Counted from the stretch's first letter, positions 38,259 through 48,404 are shown. The stretch is DNA of 64,000 nt from Celeribacter litoreus (GCF_020165855.1 NZ_JAIUFY010000015.1:67316-131315); one strand, 5' to 3'. A program made the numbers and translations. The notes: generated from the sequence alone by a model not told the origin.

Positions 38259-38556
38259 GTGTGTGTCTCCGTTTCATGCGTTTCCGCCGTGAGGGGCGGT
38301 GACACAACGATGGCAGACAGGTTAGCTCACAGACCATTCACGGGCGCGTCACATGACGCGTGTGTCAGGATTTGAAACATACGATTTTGTGACTTGATCT
38401 GGCGTGCGGCGGTGGCGCGGACGGTCGCAAAATATACGATTTTCCGAATGCAAGCGCTGTGATCCGCGAAAACGTGGGTGTTTTTGAGTGATCTCTCTAA
38501 AACTGGCGCTGTAACAATTCTCACGCGTGCTCACGCACTCGGTGTAGAGCAAAAGA
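38259..38556. other. Gene-free region upstream of the buf operon with repeats
   Basis: About 300 bp with no supportable gene. It holds a 16-bp interrupted palindrome (CGCGTCA, CA, TGACGCG; 38345-38360) and a perfect 10-bp direct repeat ATACGATTTT at 38379-38388 and 38434-38443, 55 bp apart. This is expected to hold the buf operon promoter and its control sites. Confidence 0.55.
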
Positions 38557-38579
38557 AAAGCCCCCTGGGCGGGGGCTTT
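38557..38579 (-). terminator. Rho-independent terminator after thrS
   Basis: AAAGCCCCC and GGGGGCTTT pair with a 5-nt loop. On the minus strand it is followed by TCTTTTG. Confidence 0.85.
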
Positions 38580-38601
38580 CATATTTCAGATTTTGGCCTG
38601 T

Positions 38602-40548
38602 TTATTTCAGATCTGGCGCGAGAGCGGCGTCTTTCAGCTCAGCCACGATGTCATCAAGTGACATAACTGCGGTCTGTTTTTCGCCGAGACGACGGACAGA
38701 GACGGTCTTTTCTTCGACTTCACGCGCGCCAACGGCGAGGATCACCGGCACTTTCGCAAGCGAGTGTTCGCGGACCTTATAGTTGATCTTCTCGTTGCGG
38801 GTGTCCGCCTCTGCACGCACACCGGCGGCTTTGAGGGCTGCGACGACCTCATCCGCGTAACCGTCGGCCTCGGAGATAATCGTGGTCACGACCACCTGAC
38901 GCGGGGCGAGCCAGAAGGGCAGTTTGCCTGCGTGGGACTCGATCAGGATGCCGATGAAGCGTTCAAACGATCCAAGAACCGCGCGGTGCAGCATGACAGG
39001 GCGGTGTTTTGCGCCATCCTGGCCGACGAAGTTCGCGTCGAGACGCTCCGGCAGGTTCGGGTCCACCTGAAGCGTGCCGCACTGCCACTCACGGCCAATT
39101 GCGTCGGTGAGAACGAACTCAAGCTTCGGTCCGTAGAACGCACCTTCGCCTTCTTGGATTTCATAGTCGTAGCCAGCTGCTTTACACGCGTTGCCGAGCG
39201 ACTCCTCTGCGTGATCCCAGCTCTCTTCAGTCCCGATCCGTTTTTCCGGACGGGTGGAGAGTTTGATTGACCAGTCGTGGAACCCGAGGTCGGCGTAGAT
39301 GGCTGCGAGAAATTCGATGAATTTCTTCGTTTCGCTTTCGATGTGCGACTCTTCGCAGAAGATATGCGCGTCATCTTGAGTAAAGCCGCGCACACGCATG
39401 ATGCCGTGGAGCGCGCCCGACGGTTCATAGCGGTTACAGGAACCGAATTCTGCCATGCGCAGCGGCAGGTCACGGTAGGATTTCAGGCCCTGATTGAAGA
39501 CCTGCACGTGACACGGGCAGTTCATCGGCTTGAGCGCGTTGACGGTCTTTTCGCGGGCATGGTCTTCGTCCACTTCGACGATGAACATGTTTTCCTGATA
39601 GTTGTCCCAGTGACCGGACGCTTCCCAGAGTTTGCGGTTCACGACCTGCGGGGTGTTCACCTCGACATAGCCGTCGCGTTCCTGCTGGCGACGCATGTAG
39701 TCCTGCAGCGTGGTGTAGATTTTCCAGCCGTTCGGGTGCCAGAAGATCTGACCCGGGGCCTCTTCCTGCATGTGGAACAGGTCCATTTCTCGGCCGAGTT
39801 TACGGTGATCGCGCTTGGCGGCCTCTTCCATCATGGTTTCCCATGCTTTGAGGTCCTTGCGGTTTTTGAACGCAACGCCGTAGATACGCTGAAGCATCGG
39901 ACGATCGCTGTCGCCGAGCCAGTAGGCACCTGCCACGTGGGTCAGTTTGAACGCATCTGCCGGAAGCTGACCGGTGTGCTGGAGGTGCGGGCCACGGCAA
40001 AGGTCCTGCCAGTCGCCGTGCCAGTACATACGGATGTTTTCGCCCTCGGGAATGCGGTTCACGAGTTCGACTTTAAAGCTCTCGCCACGGGACTCGTAAT
40101 ATTCGATGGCTTCGTCGCGGCCCCAAACTTCGGTCTTCACAGCGTCGCGGGCGTTGATGATGTCTTTCATCTTCGCTTCAATCGCGCCGAGGTCTTCGGG
40201 CGTGAACGGCTCTGCGCGGTCGAAGTCATAGAACCAGCCGTTGTCACGCACCGGCCCGATGGTCACTTTGACGTCCGGCCAGATTTCCTGAACCGCACGC
40301 GCCATGACGTGGGCGAGGTCGTGGCGGATGAGTTCGAGCGCCTGCTCGTCGTCCTGCATCGTGTGGATCGCGACGGTTGCATCGTCTTCGATCGGCCATT
40401 GAAGGTCCCAGTGGGCACCGTTCACGGTCGCGGAGATGGCTTTTTTGGAGAGAGACTTGGAAATGCTTTCAGCGACTTCTGCAGGGGTGATACCCTTGTC
40501 ATAGTCGCGTGCATTGCCGTCGGGGAAAGTGAGAGAGATCTGGGACAT
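38602..40548 (-). CDS. thrS: Threonyl-tRNA synthetase
   Basis: ThrS charges tRNA-Thr. The 648-residue product has an N-terminal TGS domain ([18 protein letters not shown]), an editing domain with [17 protein letters not shown], and the class II core with [21 protein letters not shown]. The C-terminal anticodon-binding domain starts around [10 protein letters not shown]. Zinc ligands are visible as Cys in MNCPCHV and His in the core. The ATG at 40548 has AGGAGG upstream. Confidence 0.97.
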   Translation of the reverse strand: MSQISLTFPDGNARDYDKGITPAEVAESISKSLSKKAISATVNGAHWDLQWPIEDDATVAIHTMQDDEQALELIRHDLAHVMARAVQEIWPDVKVTIGPVRDNGWFYDFDRAEPFTPEDLGAIEAKMKDIINARDAVKTEVWGRDEAIEYYESRGESFKVELVNRIPEGENIRMYWHGDWQDLCRGPHLQHTGQLPADAFKLTHVAGAYWLGDSDRPMLQRIYGVAFKNRKDLKAWETMMEEAAKRDHRKLGREMDLFHMQEEAPGQIFWHPNGWKIYTTLQDYMRRQQERDGYVEVNTPQVVNRKLWEASGHWDNYQENMFIVEVDEDHAREKTVNALKPMNCPCHVQVFNQGLKSYRDLPLRMAEFGSCNRYEPSGALHGIMRVRGFTQDDAHIFCEESHIESETKKFIEFLAAIYADLGFHDWSIKLSTRPEKRIGTEESWDHAEESLGNACKAAGYDYEIQEGEGAFYGPKLEFVLTDAIGREWQCGTLQVDPNLPERLDANFVGQDGAKHRPVMLHRAVLGSFERFIGILIESHAGKLPFWLAPRQVVVTTIISEADGYADEVVAALKAAGVRAEADTRNEKINYKVREHSLAKVPVILAVGAREVEEKTVSVRRLGEKQTAVMSLDDIVAELKDAALAPDLK

Positions 40549-40655
40549 CACGGTCCTCCTCGTCAGTTTGGCGCCCACGGAACGCCCGGTTGCGGGTTAT
40601 GTTTCGCGCCCTATGTCCTTCTTTGGGCGGGGTAAGTCAATGTGAAAGGATCACC

Positions 40656-41960
40656 ATGAGCTGGGTAAATGACGCGTTTCGCCGCCTTTCGGGTGCGAAC
40701 GGAGACGCGAATGGCCTCACAGAGCACGCGCAGACGGCCGAACCCGCGAATTTCATTCGTCATATCGGCTCACTGTCGATGACCAAATCCGCAGACGGCC
40801 TGTTTGATCCGAAGCTCGTATTGTCTTGGCTCATGTCGCATCTGGGCGCGCCTGCAGCCCTGATCGGTTTGTTGGTTCCGATCCGCGAGGCCGGTGCGCT
40901 ATTGCCGCAACTTTTCACCGCGCCCTACATTCATAGAATGCCGCGTCGGAAATGGGCATGGGCCTTTGCGTGCCTCGGGCAGGGGGCTGCCGCCGCGCTT
41001 CTCGTGCTCATCGGACTGACGCTCACTGGATGGGCCGCAGGGATGGCTGCGTGTTTCGCGGTGGCGCTTTTGGCGCTGTCGCGGTCCGTCGCTTCGGTGA
41101 GTTACAAAGACATCCTCGGCAAGACCATCGCCAAAACGCGACGCGGGGCCGTCACTGGGACATCCGCCTCGGTTTCCGCGACCATCGTCGTCGTGTTCGC
41201 GCTCTTGCTCATGCTCGCACCGGTTGAGCGTTTTGCCTTGGTCATCGGGGCGCTCGCTGTGTCGGCGCTACTTTGGGGCGCGGCGTTCATTCTCTTTTCG
41301 ACCATTGACGAAGAGGCTGATCCTGGAAAATCCCGTGGTGAAATCTTTACCCAGATGCATTTGCTACGGGAAAAGCCGATGCTGCGTCGCTTTATCTATG
41401 CGCGCGGGCTTTTGACCGGAACCGCGCTCGCCCCGCCGTATCTGATCGTGCTCGGTTCGACTGCCGGAAATGGCGCGTTTGAGGCGCTTGGTGCGTCTGT
41501 CTTGGCGTCGGCTTTGGCGTCTTTTCTATCGTCCTATGTTTGGGGGCGGCTTGCAGATAAGTCGTCGAAAACCGTGCTCGCGCTCTCTGGGTTCTTTGGC
41601 GCGGGGGCTTTGGTGTTGGGCGTTGTGCTCGACTTGCTCGGCCTGTCGTCAACGGCTTGGGCGATCCCGCTGTCTCTCTTCTTTTTGATGATCTGCTATC
41701 ACGGTGTGCGGCAGGGGCGGTCGACCTACCTCGTAGACCTCGCGCCCGAAGATCAACGCACGGCCTATACGGCGGTCGCGAATACGGTCATCGGAGGTAT
41801 TCTCCTCTTCTCGGGCGTCATCGGGGCCGCCGCCGCAGTCATCGGTCCGCATGCGTCGCTGGTCGCCTTTGCGGTCCTCGCGTTCTTCGGTGCGTTGGTC
41901 GCGCTTCGGCTCGAAGAGGTCGAGACGGGGGTGACACTTTTCGCAATGGAAAAAGACTAA
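40656..41960 (+). CDS. Major facilitator superfamily transporter
   Basis: A 434-residue transporter with about 12 helices. It starts SWVNDAFRRLSG and has a cytosolic N-terminal tail of about 50 residues. The loop PYIHRMPRRKWAWAF between helices 2 and 3 is where MFS motif A lies. AGGA lies before the ATG at 40656. Substrate unknown. It is divergent from thrS across about 107 bp. Confidence 0.85.
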   Translation: MSWVNDAFRRLSGANGDANGLTEHAQTAEPANFIRHIGSLSMTKSADGLFDPKLVLSWLMSHLGAPAALIGLLVPIREAGALLPQLFTAPYIHRMPRRKWAWAFACLGQGAAAALLVLIGLTLTGWAAGMAACFAVALLALSRSVASVSYKDILGKTIAKTRRGAVTGTSASVSATIVVVFALLLMLAPVERFALVIGALAVSALLWGAAFILFSTIDEEADPGKSRGEIFTQMHLLREKPMLRRFIYARGLLTGTALAPPYLIVLGSTAGNGAFEALGASVLASALASFLSSYVWGRLADKSSKTVLALSGFFGAGALVLGVVLDLLGLSSTAWAIPLSLFFLMICYHGVRQGRSTYLVDLAPEDQRTAYTAVANTVIGGILLFSGVIGAAAAVIGPHASLVAFAVLAFFGALVALRLEEVETGVTLFAMEKD

Positions 41961-42114
41961 GCGGAGGAAATGCCGTTTTTCTCAGCGGATAGGGCAGCAT
42001 TTCTGCCTCGAAATTCCCCAAATCACGCGATGATCGCGCTCACGGGTGTCGTTTCTCTTGATCGGAGCAAGCTGTGCTTTGCACTCTGGGGGCGACCAAT
42101 CAGGGAGTCGTGCG

Positions 42115-42786
42115 ATGCGAAGCTACGAGGAAATTCTGGCCATCGCGGCCGAGCGTAAAGGTGGTGTCGAGGCCGTGTTGGCCGATGTTTACATTCCCAA
42201 GCTGCCACATGAGATGGCGGCGACGCCGGATGATCGCTGGCTGTCCGAGATGGCGCGGCACATTTTCCAGACGGGCATGTCGTGGCAGGTGGTGAATTCA
42301 AAATGGGATGACATTGAAGATGCCTTCTCTGGCTTTGATGTCGCAAAGCTCGCGAACATGTCCGAGGACTGGTTCGACGAGTTGCTCAAAGACACCCGCA
42401 TCATCCGCTCTGCGCCCAAGATTAAGGCCATTCAGGAGAACGCCGAGTTCATCATGAAGGTGAGCGAGGAGAGCGGTGGCTTCGGCAACAAGATCGCCTA
42501 TTGGCCCGCAGAAGAGTATTTTGACCTGCTCGACTGGCTCAAGAAAGAAGGCTCCCGCCTCGGAGGCAATACCGGCGCTCAAGCGATGCGTTGGAGCGGG
42601 CGCGATGGGTTCATTATGACGAAGGATGTGGTCGCGCGTCTGATCGAAGAAGGCATTGTGGAAAAGGCGCCGACGTCGAAAGCCGCGAAGAAAGCGGTGC
42701 AGGAGGCGTTCAACGCTTGGCGCACCGAATCCGGTCAGACCCTGAACACCATCTCGCGCGTCTTGGCCCAGAGCATCGACGCCTGA
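42115..42786 (+). CDS. DNA-3-methyladenine glycosylase I (Tag) family protein
   Basis: A 223-residue helical protein. The segment RWLSEMARHIFQTGMSWQVV and the following VNSKWDDIEDAFSGFDVAKLA then RIIRSAPKIKAIQENAEF match Tag, a base-excision enzyme that removes 3-methyladenine. The N-terminal Cys/zinc motif of E. coli Tag is missing, as in a divergent subgroup of the family. The ATG at 42115 has GGGAG. It could be a Tag-like protein with altered specificity. Confidence 0.8.
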   Translation: MRSYEEILAIAAERKGGVEAVLADVYIPKLPHEMAATPDDRWLSEMARHIFQTGMSWQVVNSKWDDIEDAFSGFDVAKLANMSEDWFDELLKDTRIIRSAPKIKAIQENAEFIMKVSEESGGFGNKIAYWPAEEYFDLLDWLKKEGSRLGGNTGAQAMRWSGRDGFIMTKDVVARLIEEGIVEKAPTSKAAKKAVQEAFNAWRTESGQTLNTISRVLAQSIDA

Positions 42787-42871
42787 AGACAGGCGCGCAA
42801 TGCCTTTTCAAGGGGTTGGCTTTGCCGCGCTCGGGTCTATGTTGGTCACGGAATGCCTTTGGGAGCCTGCT

Positions 42872-43615
42872 ATGACTGACTATCTCGATACCCCGTCCGG
42901 TCGCCGGATCGCCTATAATCGTCTCGACGGGGATGGAACAGGCGTGGTGTTTCTCGGTGGGTTCATGTCGGATATGGCCGGGACCAAGGCCGTCGCGCTC
43001 GAAGATTGGGCGCGGCTACAAGGGCGTCCTTTCCTCCGTTTCGATTACTCTGGTCATGGCGAGAGCGATGGCGCGTTTCGGGACGGCTGTATCGGGGATT
43101 GGGCCGAAGATGCGCAGGCGGTGATCGAGGCGCTGACGGACGGTCCGCAAATCCTCGTGGGATCGTCCATGGGCGGCTGGATTTCCCTCCTTCTGTGCCA
43201 ACGCATGCAGGAACGCGTTGCCGGCCTCGTGACAATCGCCGCCGCGCCCGATTTCACCGAAGACGGATTTTGGGCGGGCTTTGATGAAGCTCAGCGGTCC
43301 GCGCTCGAGATCGAAGGCGTCGTCATGGTCCCGTCCGGTTATGAGGACGACTACCCGATCACGCGCCGCCTGATCGAAGACGGGCGTGAGAACCTGATCC
43401 TGCGTTCGTCTTTGCCTCTGCCGTTTCCGGTGCGGTTCCTGCAGGGCACCGAAGATACGTCGGTCTCCGTTGAGACGGCGCTCGCTCTTTTTGAACACGC
43501 CGAAGGGGAGGATATCCGCCTGACGTTGGTCAAGGGGGCGGATCATTCGTTCTCGACGGTCGATTGCCTCAAAACGATCGAAGTCGCCATTTTCGACGTG
43601 CTCGCGAGGGTTTAG
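42872..43615 (+). CDS. Alpha/beta hydrolase (ABHD10-like)
   Basis: A 247-residue serine hydrolase. The nucleophile Ser99 is in VGSSMGGW. The segment FLRFDYSGHGESDG gives the oxyanion strand-turn, and the acid/His are in GTEDTSV and GADHSFS. Mammalian ABHD10 is a thioesterase or acyl-glucuronidase. GGGAG precedes the ATG at 42872. It is followed by a second hydrolase gene after 85 bp. Confidence 0.85.
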   Translation: MTDYLDTPSGRRIAYNRLDGDGTGVVFLGGFMSDMAGTKAVALEDWARLQGRPFLRFDYSGHGESDGAFRDGCIGDWAEDAQAVIEALTDGPQILVGSSMGGWISLLLCQRMQERVAGLVTIAAAPDFTEDGFWAGFDEAQRSALEIEGVVMVPSGYEDDYPITRRLIEDGRENLILRSSLPLPFPVRFLQGTEDTSVSVETALALFEHAEGEDIRLTLVKGADHSFSTVDCLKTIEVAIFDVLARV

Positions 43616-43700
43616 GCCTATACAAATCGAACACATCCGTCGCATCATTGGGGAAATACTCCCTCAAACGTGACATATCAGAACATTTCACAGGTGGTCC

Positions 43701-44399
43701 GTGACACTCGAGAGCGTCGTGCTTTTACCCGGCTTTCTGGCCGATGGCCGCGTCTTCGCGGATCAGGTCAGTGATCTCAGCCGCGATCATGCCGTGATGG
43801 TTGCACCGCTAAAGGGCGCCACCCTCACCGATATGGCGGATCACGTCCTCTCTGTTGCGCCAGCGAAATTTGCGGTGGTTGGTCATGATCTTGGGGCCTC
43901 TGTCGCCACTGAAATTCTCAAGCGTGCACCGGGGCGGGTGACGCGCATTGCCCTCATCAGCGGAACTGCGCAGCCCGAGACACCGGCGTCAGCGGCCATT
44001 CGGGAACCGCGAATGATCAAGGCGAAGACCGGTCGGCTTGGTGAAGTTCTTATGGAGGAACTTCCGTCAACTGCGCTTCACGAAAGCCCCTACCGAAACG
44101 CGATCCGCGATCACTGGATTGATATGGCATTGGAGGCGGGGCTCGAGACCTATCTAAATCAGTCCCGCATTCTGCAGCGGAGGCCGGATCATCAGAATGT
44201 TTTGAGACGTGCGCGCATTCCCGGACTGGTGATCGGAGGGGCGAAGGACAGCCTTTGCCCGCCGCGTCGACAGGAGTTTATCGCAGAACTCATGCCCCGT
44301 TGCGAATTGCGAGTGATTGAAAAGGCGGGGCACCTGCCGATGCTCGAAGCGCCTCAAAGCGTTTCCGCCGCTCTGAAGGCTTGGCTGGCTGCGGTCTAA
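43701..44399 (+). CDS. Alpha/beta hydrolase with Asp in the nucleophile position
   Basis: A 232-residue protein beginning LESVVLLPGFLADGRVF. At the nucleophile elbow it has VVGHDLGASVA, with Asp63 where most have Ser. Asp is the nucleophile in epoxide hydrolases and haloalkane dehalogenases. The supporting His lies in KAGHLPMLEAP and acid in GGAKDSLC. The size is smaller than most epoxide hydrolases. The start is GTG with a weak ribosome site. A terminator for the convergent phaZ follows. Confidence 0.82.
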   Translation: MTLESVVLLPGFLADGRVFADQVSDLSRDHAVMVAPLKGATLTDMADHVLSVAPAKFAVVGHDLGASVATEILKRAPGRVTRIALISGTAQPETPASAAIREPRMIKAKTGRLGEVLMEELPSTALHESPYRNAIRDHWIDMALEAGLETYLNQSRILQRRPDHQNVLRRARIPGLVIGGAKDSLCPPRRQEFIAELMPRCELRVIEKAGHLPMLEAPQSVSAALKAWLAAV

Positions 44400-44412
44400 G
44401 CAAGCCAAAGAA

Positions 44413-44432
44413 AAACGGCGCCGAAGCGCCGT
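44413..44432 (-). terminator. Terminator after phaZ
   Basis: AACGGCGC and GCGCCGTT stem with a 4-nt loop. On the minus strand it is followed by TTTCTTT. It lies between two convergent genes. Confidence 0.8.
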
Positions 44433-44458
44433 TCATCATTCAATCTGTCTATGAAAGA

Positions 44459-45742
44459 TCAGCTCGCTTTGGACTTCTTTGCGACCGTATCTTTGCCGCC
44501 GACGACGCGCGGGCCTGAGTTCTGATCGATGAACTCGAGAACCAACGGGCGAATGTTGTTGCGCCAGCTTTGGCCTGCGAAAATGCCGTAGTGACCCGCG
44601 CCCGGTTCCAAGTGAGAGGCTTTCTTCTCGTCCGGCAGGCCGGTGCAGAGTTCAAGCGCTGCAACACACTGGCCAGGTGCTGTGATGTCGTCTTCTTCGC
44701 CTTCCACCGTTTTCACGGCGACGTCGGTGATTTTGCCAATGTCGACTTTGCGGCCTGCGACGACGAACTCATTCTTCGCGATTTCACAGGATTTGAAAAT
44801 GCGATCGACCGTGGACAGGTAGAACTCCGCAGTCATGTCCATAACGGCGAGATACTCGTCGTAGAACTTGTTGTGCTTGTCGTGTTCGGACGCTTCGCCT
44901 TGTGCGACGCGCTGAATCTGGTTCGAAAATGCCGTGGCGTGTTTGTCCGCATTCATTGCGATGAAAGAACTGAGTTGGAGCAGGCCTGGGTACACCTTGC
45001 GGCCAACGCCCTCGTATTTAAAGCCGACGCGTTGGATCATTGCCTGTTCCAGTTGGCCCATGGTGACGCGGTTGCCGAAATCGGTGACCTCGGTCGGGGT
45101 CGCGTCAGGATCGATCGGGCCGCCGATCAAGGTCAGGGAGCGCGGCTGAGCCTTCGGGTCTTCTTCGGCGAGATATGCGGTCGCCGCGAGTGTGAGCGGC
45201 GCAGGCTGACACACAGCAATCACGTGAGTATTCGGCCCGAGATATTTCATGAAATCGACGAGATAGAGCGTGTAATCCTCCACATCGAATTTGCCCTCGG
45301 AGACCGGAATGTCACGCGCATTGTGCCAGTCGGTGATGTAGACTTCGCAGTCCGGCAACAGAGAGATGACTGTAGAGCGCAGCAGCGTCGCGTAGTGGCC
45401 CGACATAGGTGCCACCAGCATCACGCGGCGTTTCATTTCTTCGCGGCCCTGGACCTTGAAGTGGATGAGGTCACCAAAGGGACGCGCAACTTCGACCACG
45501 ATGTCGACTAGATGGTCACGACCGTCTTCACCAACGACGGAACCGATGCCCCAATCGGGCTTTGTCACCATACGCGCGAAAGACCGCTCCGTAACTTCGC
45601 CCCATGCGCGCATCCAGGAAACGACCGGAGACGGCACCATCGCCATCGCAGGATAGGAACCGAGAGCGCTCGCGGTTGCGCCAAGCCATTGGTTCGTGTT
45701 GCGGATGGTCTCCATGAGGTCATAGGTCGCCATGTAGCGCAT
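44459..45742 (-). CDS. phaZ: Intracellular polyhydroxyalkanoate depolymerase
   Basis: PhaZ breaks down stored polyhydroxybutyrate. The 427-residue product has a Cys nucleophile in HVIAVCQPAPL, in place of a lipase Ser. This is the type known from Cupriavidus PhaZ and Paracoccus. Other conserved parts are APMSGHYATLLR and the C-terminal His region in PGAGHYGIF. The ATG at 45742 has GGAG nine bases upstream, better than 45772. Divergent from phaC. Confidence 0.95.
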   Translation of the reverse strand: MRYMATYDLMETIRNTNQWLGATASALGSYPAMAMVPSPVVSWMRAWGEVTERSFARMVTKPDWGIGSVVGEDGRDHLVDIVVEVARPFGDLIHFKVQGREEMKRRVMLVAPMSGHYATLLRSTVISLLPDCEVYITDWHNARDIPVSEGKFDVEDYTLYLVDFMKYLGPNTHVIAVCQPAPLTLAATAYLAEEDPKAQPRSLTLIGGPIDPDATPTEVTDFGNRVTMGQLEQAMIQRVGFKYEGVGRKVYPGLLQLSSFIAMNADKHATAFSNQIQRVAQGEASEHDKHNKFYDEYLAVMDMTAEFYLSTVDRIFKSCEIAKNEFVVAGRKVDIGKITDVAVKTVEGEEDDITAPGQCVAALELCTGLPDEKKASHLEPGAGHYGIFAGQSWRNNIRPLVLEFIDQNSGPRVVGGKDTVAKKSKAS

Positions 45743-45885
45743 GTAACTCTCCAAAGTATAATGTTTGCGCATGAGCTCGTCCTCGAAGCCCTTTACGTCG
45801 AGGTCACTCTGTCGCTATCGTTGGTGACATAATCTTACAGCATACCATAGTGCTGCAAGTGCAAAGTGAGGGAGAGGGCACGAAA

Positions 45886-47688
45886 GTGGCAGACGGAGAC
45901 ATCAAAACGCAAGATAATTTGCAGGATCTCGACAAGTTGAATGAGAACATCTCGAAGATCGAAGCACTCTCGGCGCGTTTGGTTGCTGCACTTGCAGAAA
46001 AGAAACCGATTCCTCAGAGCCTGCAGGGCCCAGGTCAGGAACTGTTTCTCAAGGCCGCATCGGCCTACCTTTCAGAGATGGTCAACAATCCGGCCCGTAT
46101 AATCGAACATCAGGTTGGATACTGGGGCAAGACACTCAAACACTATGTGGATGCTCAGCATCGCCTCATGCATGGGGATATGTCGCCGCCTGAGGACGAA
46201 ACGCCGAAGGACCGGCGTTTCGACAATCCGGTTTGGGACAGCAATCCGTTCTTCAACTTCATCAAGCAGCAATACATGATGAATTCCGAAGCTATGGAAA
46301 CTGCCGTCGGGGGTCTCTCGGGTATCGAAGAACGTGATCGCCAGCGCGTCGATTACTTCACCCGCCAGATCATCGACATGATGGCACCTACGAATTTCCT
46401 AGCGACCAATCCGGACGCATTGCAGCAGGCGGTCGATACCAACGGGGAGAGCCTCGTCAGAGGGCTTGAGAACCTCGTCAACGATCTCGAAGAGCATCAC
46501 GGCGAGATGATCGTCAATCTCTCGGATAAATCGGCCTTCCATCTGGGCGAGAATATCGCGACCTCCAAAGGTGAGGTGGTCTTCCGGAACCGGATGTTCG
46601 AACTCATCCAGTATGCGCCGACAACGGAAACGGTCCATCGCATACCGCTGCTGATCTTCCCGCCGTGGATCAACAAGTACTACATTCTCGATCTGCGTGA
46701 GCAGAACTCCTTCATCAAATGGGTCGTCGATCAGGGCTACACGGTTTTCATCGTGTCCTGGGTCAATCCGGACGAGAGCTATGCCGAAGTCGGAATGGAC
46801 GAATACGTCGAAGAGGGGTTCCTGACAGCGATCGAACAGGTGAAAGAGATCACCAACGAACAAAAGATCAACGCCATTGGCTATTGCATCGCGGGGACGA
46901 CGCTATCGATCACGCTCGGCCTCATGAAGCAGCGCAAGAACCACTCGGTGCGATCCGCGACTTTCTTCACGACGCTGACGGATTTCTCTGATCAGGGTGA
47001 GGTTGGCGTTTTCCTTGATGACGATTTCGTCGACGGGATCGAGGCAGAGGCCAAGCGGACGGGACTGATGAAGTCTCTCTACATGAACCGGACATTCTCC
47101 TATCTCCGGTCGAATGATCTCATCTATAAGCCTGCCATCCGCAGCTATATGATGGGTGAAGCGCCTCCGGCCTTTGATCTTCTGTATTGGAACGGGGACG
47201 CAACGAACCTGCCGGGCAAGATGGCCGTCGAGTATCTGCGCGGCCTGTGTCAGCGTGACGAACTGGCGACGATTGGCTTCCCGATCTGCGGCACGCGGGT
47301 GCATCTCTCTGAAGTGTCGCTTCCGCTATATGCGATCGGCTGCGAGACCGACCACATTGCCGCATGGAAATCTTCCTATACTGGTGTTCAACAGATGGGA
47401 TCGCGCAACAAAACTTTTGTGCTCTCCCAGAGTGGCCATATCGCGGGCATCGTGAATCCGCCGTCCAAGAAGAAGTATGGACACTATACGAATGAGGATC
47501 TGACTCTCGATCCTCAGGCATGGAAAGACAGCGCTGTTTTCCATGAAGGCTCTTGGTGGCCGCGTTGGGAAGAATGGCTGTCGACCCGCTCTGGAAAGCA
47601 GATTCCGGCGCGCGTTCCCGGAGATTCGGGGCGTAAAACGCTCGGGGCTGCGCCAGGTAGCTACGCGACGGTTGTTGCAACTGTCTGA
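45886..47688 (+). CDS. phaC: Class I poly(3-hydroxyalkanoate) synthase
   Basis: PhaC polymerises 3-hydroxyacyl-CoA. From the GTG at 45886 the product has 600 residues. The lipase-like box is GYCIAGT, with the nucleophile Cys334, and the other triad residues are in CETDHIAAW and SGHIAGI. The GTG at 45850 is in frame and would add 12 residues. The AGGGAGAGGG just before 45886 supports the later start. The upstream region has a CTGC-N4-GCAA half-match to the PhaR site. Divergent from phaZ. Confidence 0.95.
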   Translation: MADGDIKTQDNLQDLDKLNENISKIEALSARLVAALAEKKPIPQSLQGPGQELFLKAASAYLSEMVNNPARIIEHQVGYWGKTLKHYVDAQHRLMHGDMSPPEDETPKDRRFDNPVWDSNPFFNFIKQQYMMNSEAMETAVGGLSGIEERDRQRVDYFTRQIIDMMAPTNFLATNPDALQQAVDTNGESLVRGLENLVNDLEEHHGEMIVNLSDKSAFHLGENIATSKGEVVFRNRMFELIQYAPTTETVHRIPLLIFPPWINKYYILDLREQNSFIKWVVDQGYTVFIVSWVNPDESYAEVGMDEYVEEGFLTAIEQVKEITNEQKINAIGYCIAGTTLSITLGLMKQRKNHSVRSATFFTTLTDFSDQGEVGVFLDDDFVDGIEAEAKRTGLMKSLYMNRTFSYLRSNDLIYKPAIRSYMMGEAPPAFDLLYWNGDATNLPGKMAVEYLRGLCQRDELATIGFPICGTRVHLSEVSLPLYAIGCETDHIAAWKSSYTGVQQMGSRNKTFVLSQSGHIAGIVNPPSKKKYGHYTNEDLTLDPQAWKDSAVFHEGSWWPRWEEWLSTRSGKQIPARVPGDSGRKTLGAAPGSYATVVATV

Positions 47689-47712
47689 TATAGCGGGATT
47701 TTAAAATTTATT

Positions 47713-47778
47713 CTGCAGCGCAGCAAAAATCCATTGATTTTCTGCACTGCAGCATACATATTCTTAGTGCAAGCGCAG
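47713..47778 (+). promoter_or_regulatory. Candidate PhaR operators upstream of phaP
   Basis: Two exact CTGC-N3-GCAG palindromes lie at 47713-47723 (CTGCAGCGCAG) and 47742-47752 (CTGCACTGCAG). A third, GTGCAAGCGCAG (47767-47778), differs by one base from the N4 form. This matches the Paracoccus PhaR target. The sites are 29 and 25 bp apart and directly upstream of phaP. Confidence 0.75.
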
Positions 47779-47878
47779 CAACGGCTCGGCGTTACCCAAT
47801 GCGAAAGCCAGCCCGAGACTCCTCCCTCTGCCGCTTTCGCAACAACTGCCTAACGGCAAACTGAAAAGGATATGTGAC

Positions 47879-48322
47879 ATGGCCAAGACCGACGACTTCA
47901 CCAAGATGATGAAAGACATGATGGGCAACATGCCGTTTGATATGTCTGCAATGCAGGAAGGTTTCAAAACCCAGGCGTCCTTCGCCGAGAAACTCTCCAA
48001 AGTTGCTATCGAAGCTGCTGAGAAATCCTCCGAGATCTCTTCCAAGTGGACCAAAGACACCCTCGCAAAAGTGACGGAAGTCGCCACCGTGAAAGAAGAG
48101 CCGGCTGACTACCCGAAAGCGATGACCGACTTCGCGTCCGCTCAAGCTGAACTCGCAGCTGAAAACATCGCTGCTTTCGCTGAAATCGCGAAAAAGGTTC
48201 AGATGGAAACCATCGAACTGATGCTCGCTGCTGGCAAAGACATGGGCGAAGACATGACCGCCGCTGCCAAAAAAGCGACGACCGAGATGTCCAAAGCAGC
48301 GAAAAAAGCGACTGCTAAGTAA
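47879..48322 (+). CDS. phaP: Phasin
   Basis: A 147-residue granule-associated protein. It is helical, starting with Met-rich MMKDMMGNMPFDMSAMQ and followed by the amphipathic core KTQASFAEKLSKVAIEAAEKS, and a Lys/Ala-rich tail (KKATTEMSKAAKKATAK). Phasins coat PHB granules and are among the most abundant proteins when PHB is stored. Codon use is highly biased, as in abundant proteins. AAAGGA precedes the ATG. Expected to be repressed by PhaR. Confidence 0.92.
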   Translation: MAKTDDFTKMMKDMMGNMPFDMSAMQEGFKTQASFAEKLSKVAIEAAEKSSEISSKWTKDTLAKVTEVATVKEEPADYPKAMTDFASAQAELAAENIAAFAEIAKKVQMETIELMLAAGKDMGEDMTAAAKKATTEMSKAAKKATAK

Positions 48323-48369
48323 TCGAACCTCACCGCGGTTTTCCGACCTCCCTGGAAAACGTGGATCGC

Positions 48370-48404
48370 AAACGGGCTCTCCTCGCGAGAGCCCGTTTTT
48401 TCGT
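48370..48404 (+). terminator. Rho-independent terminator after phaP
   Basis: AACGGGCTCTC and GAGAGCCCGTT form an 11-bp stem with a run of T residues (TTTT) after it. One of the strongest in the window. Confidence 0.93.

Noticed and set aside
39277-40635. Plus-strand open frame of 452 codons opposite thrS
   Set aside because: Mirror of the thrS codons; no ribosome site or domain.
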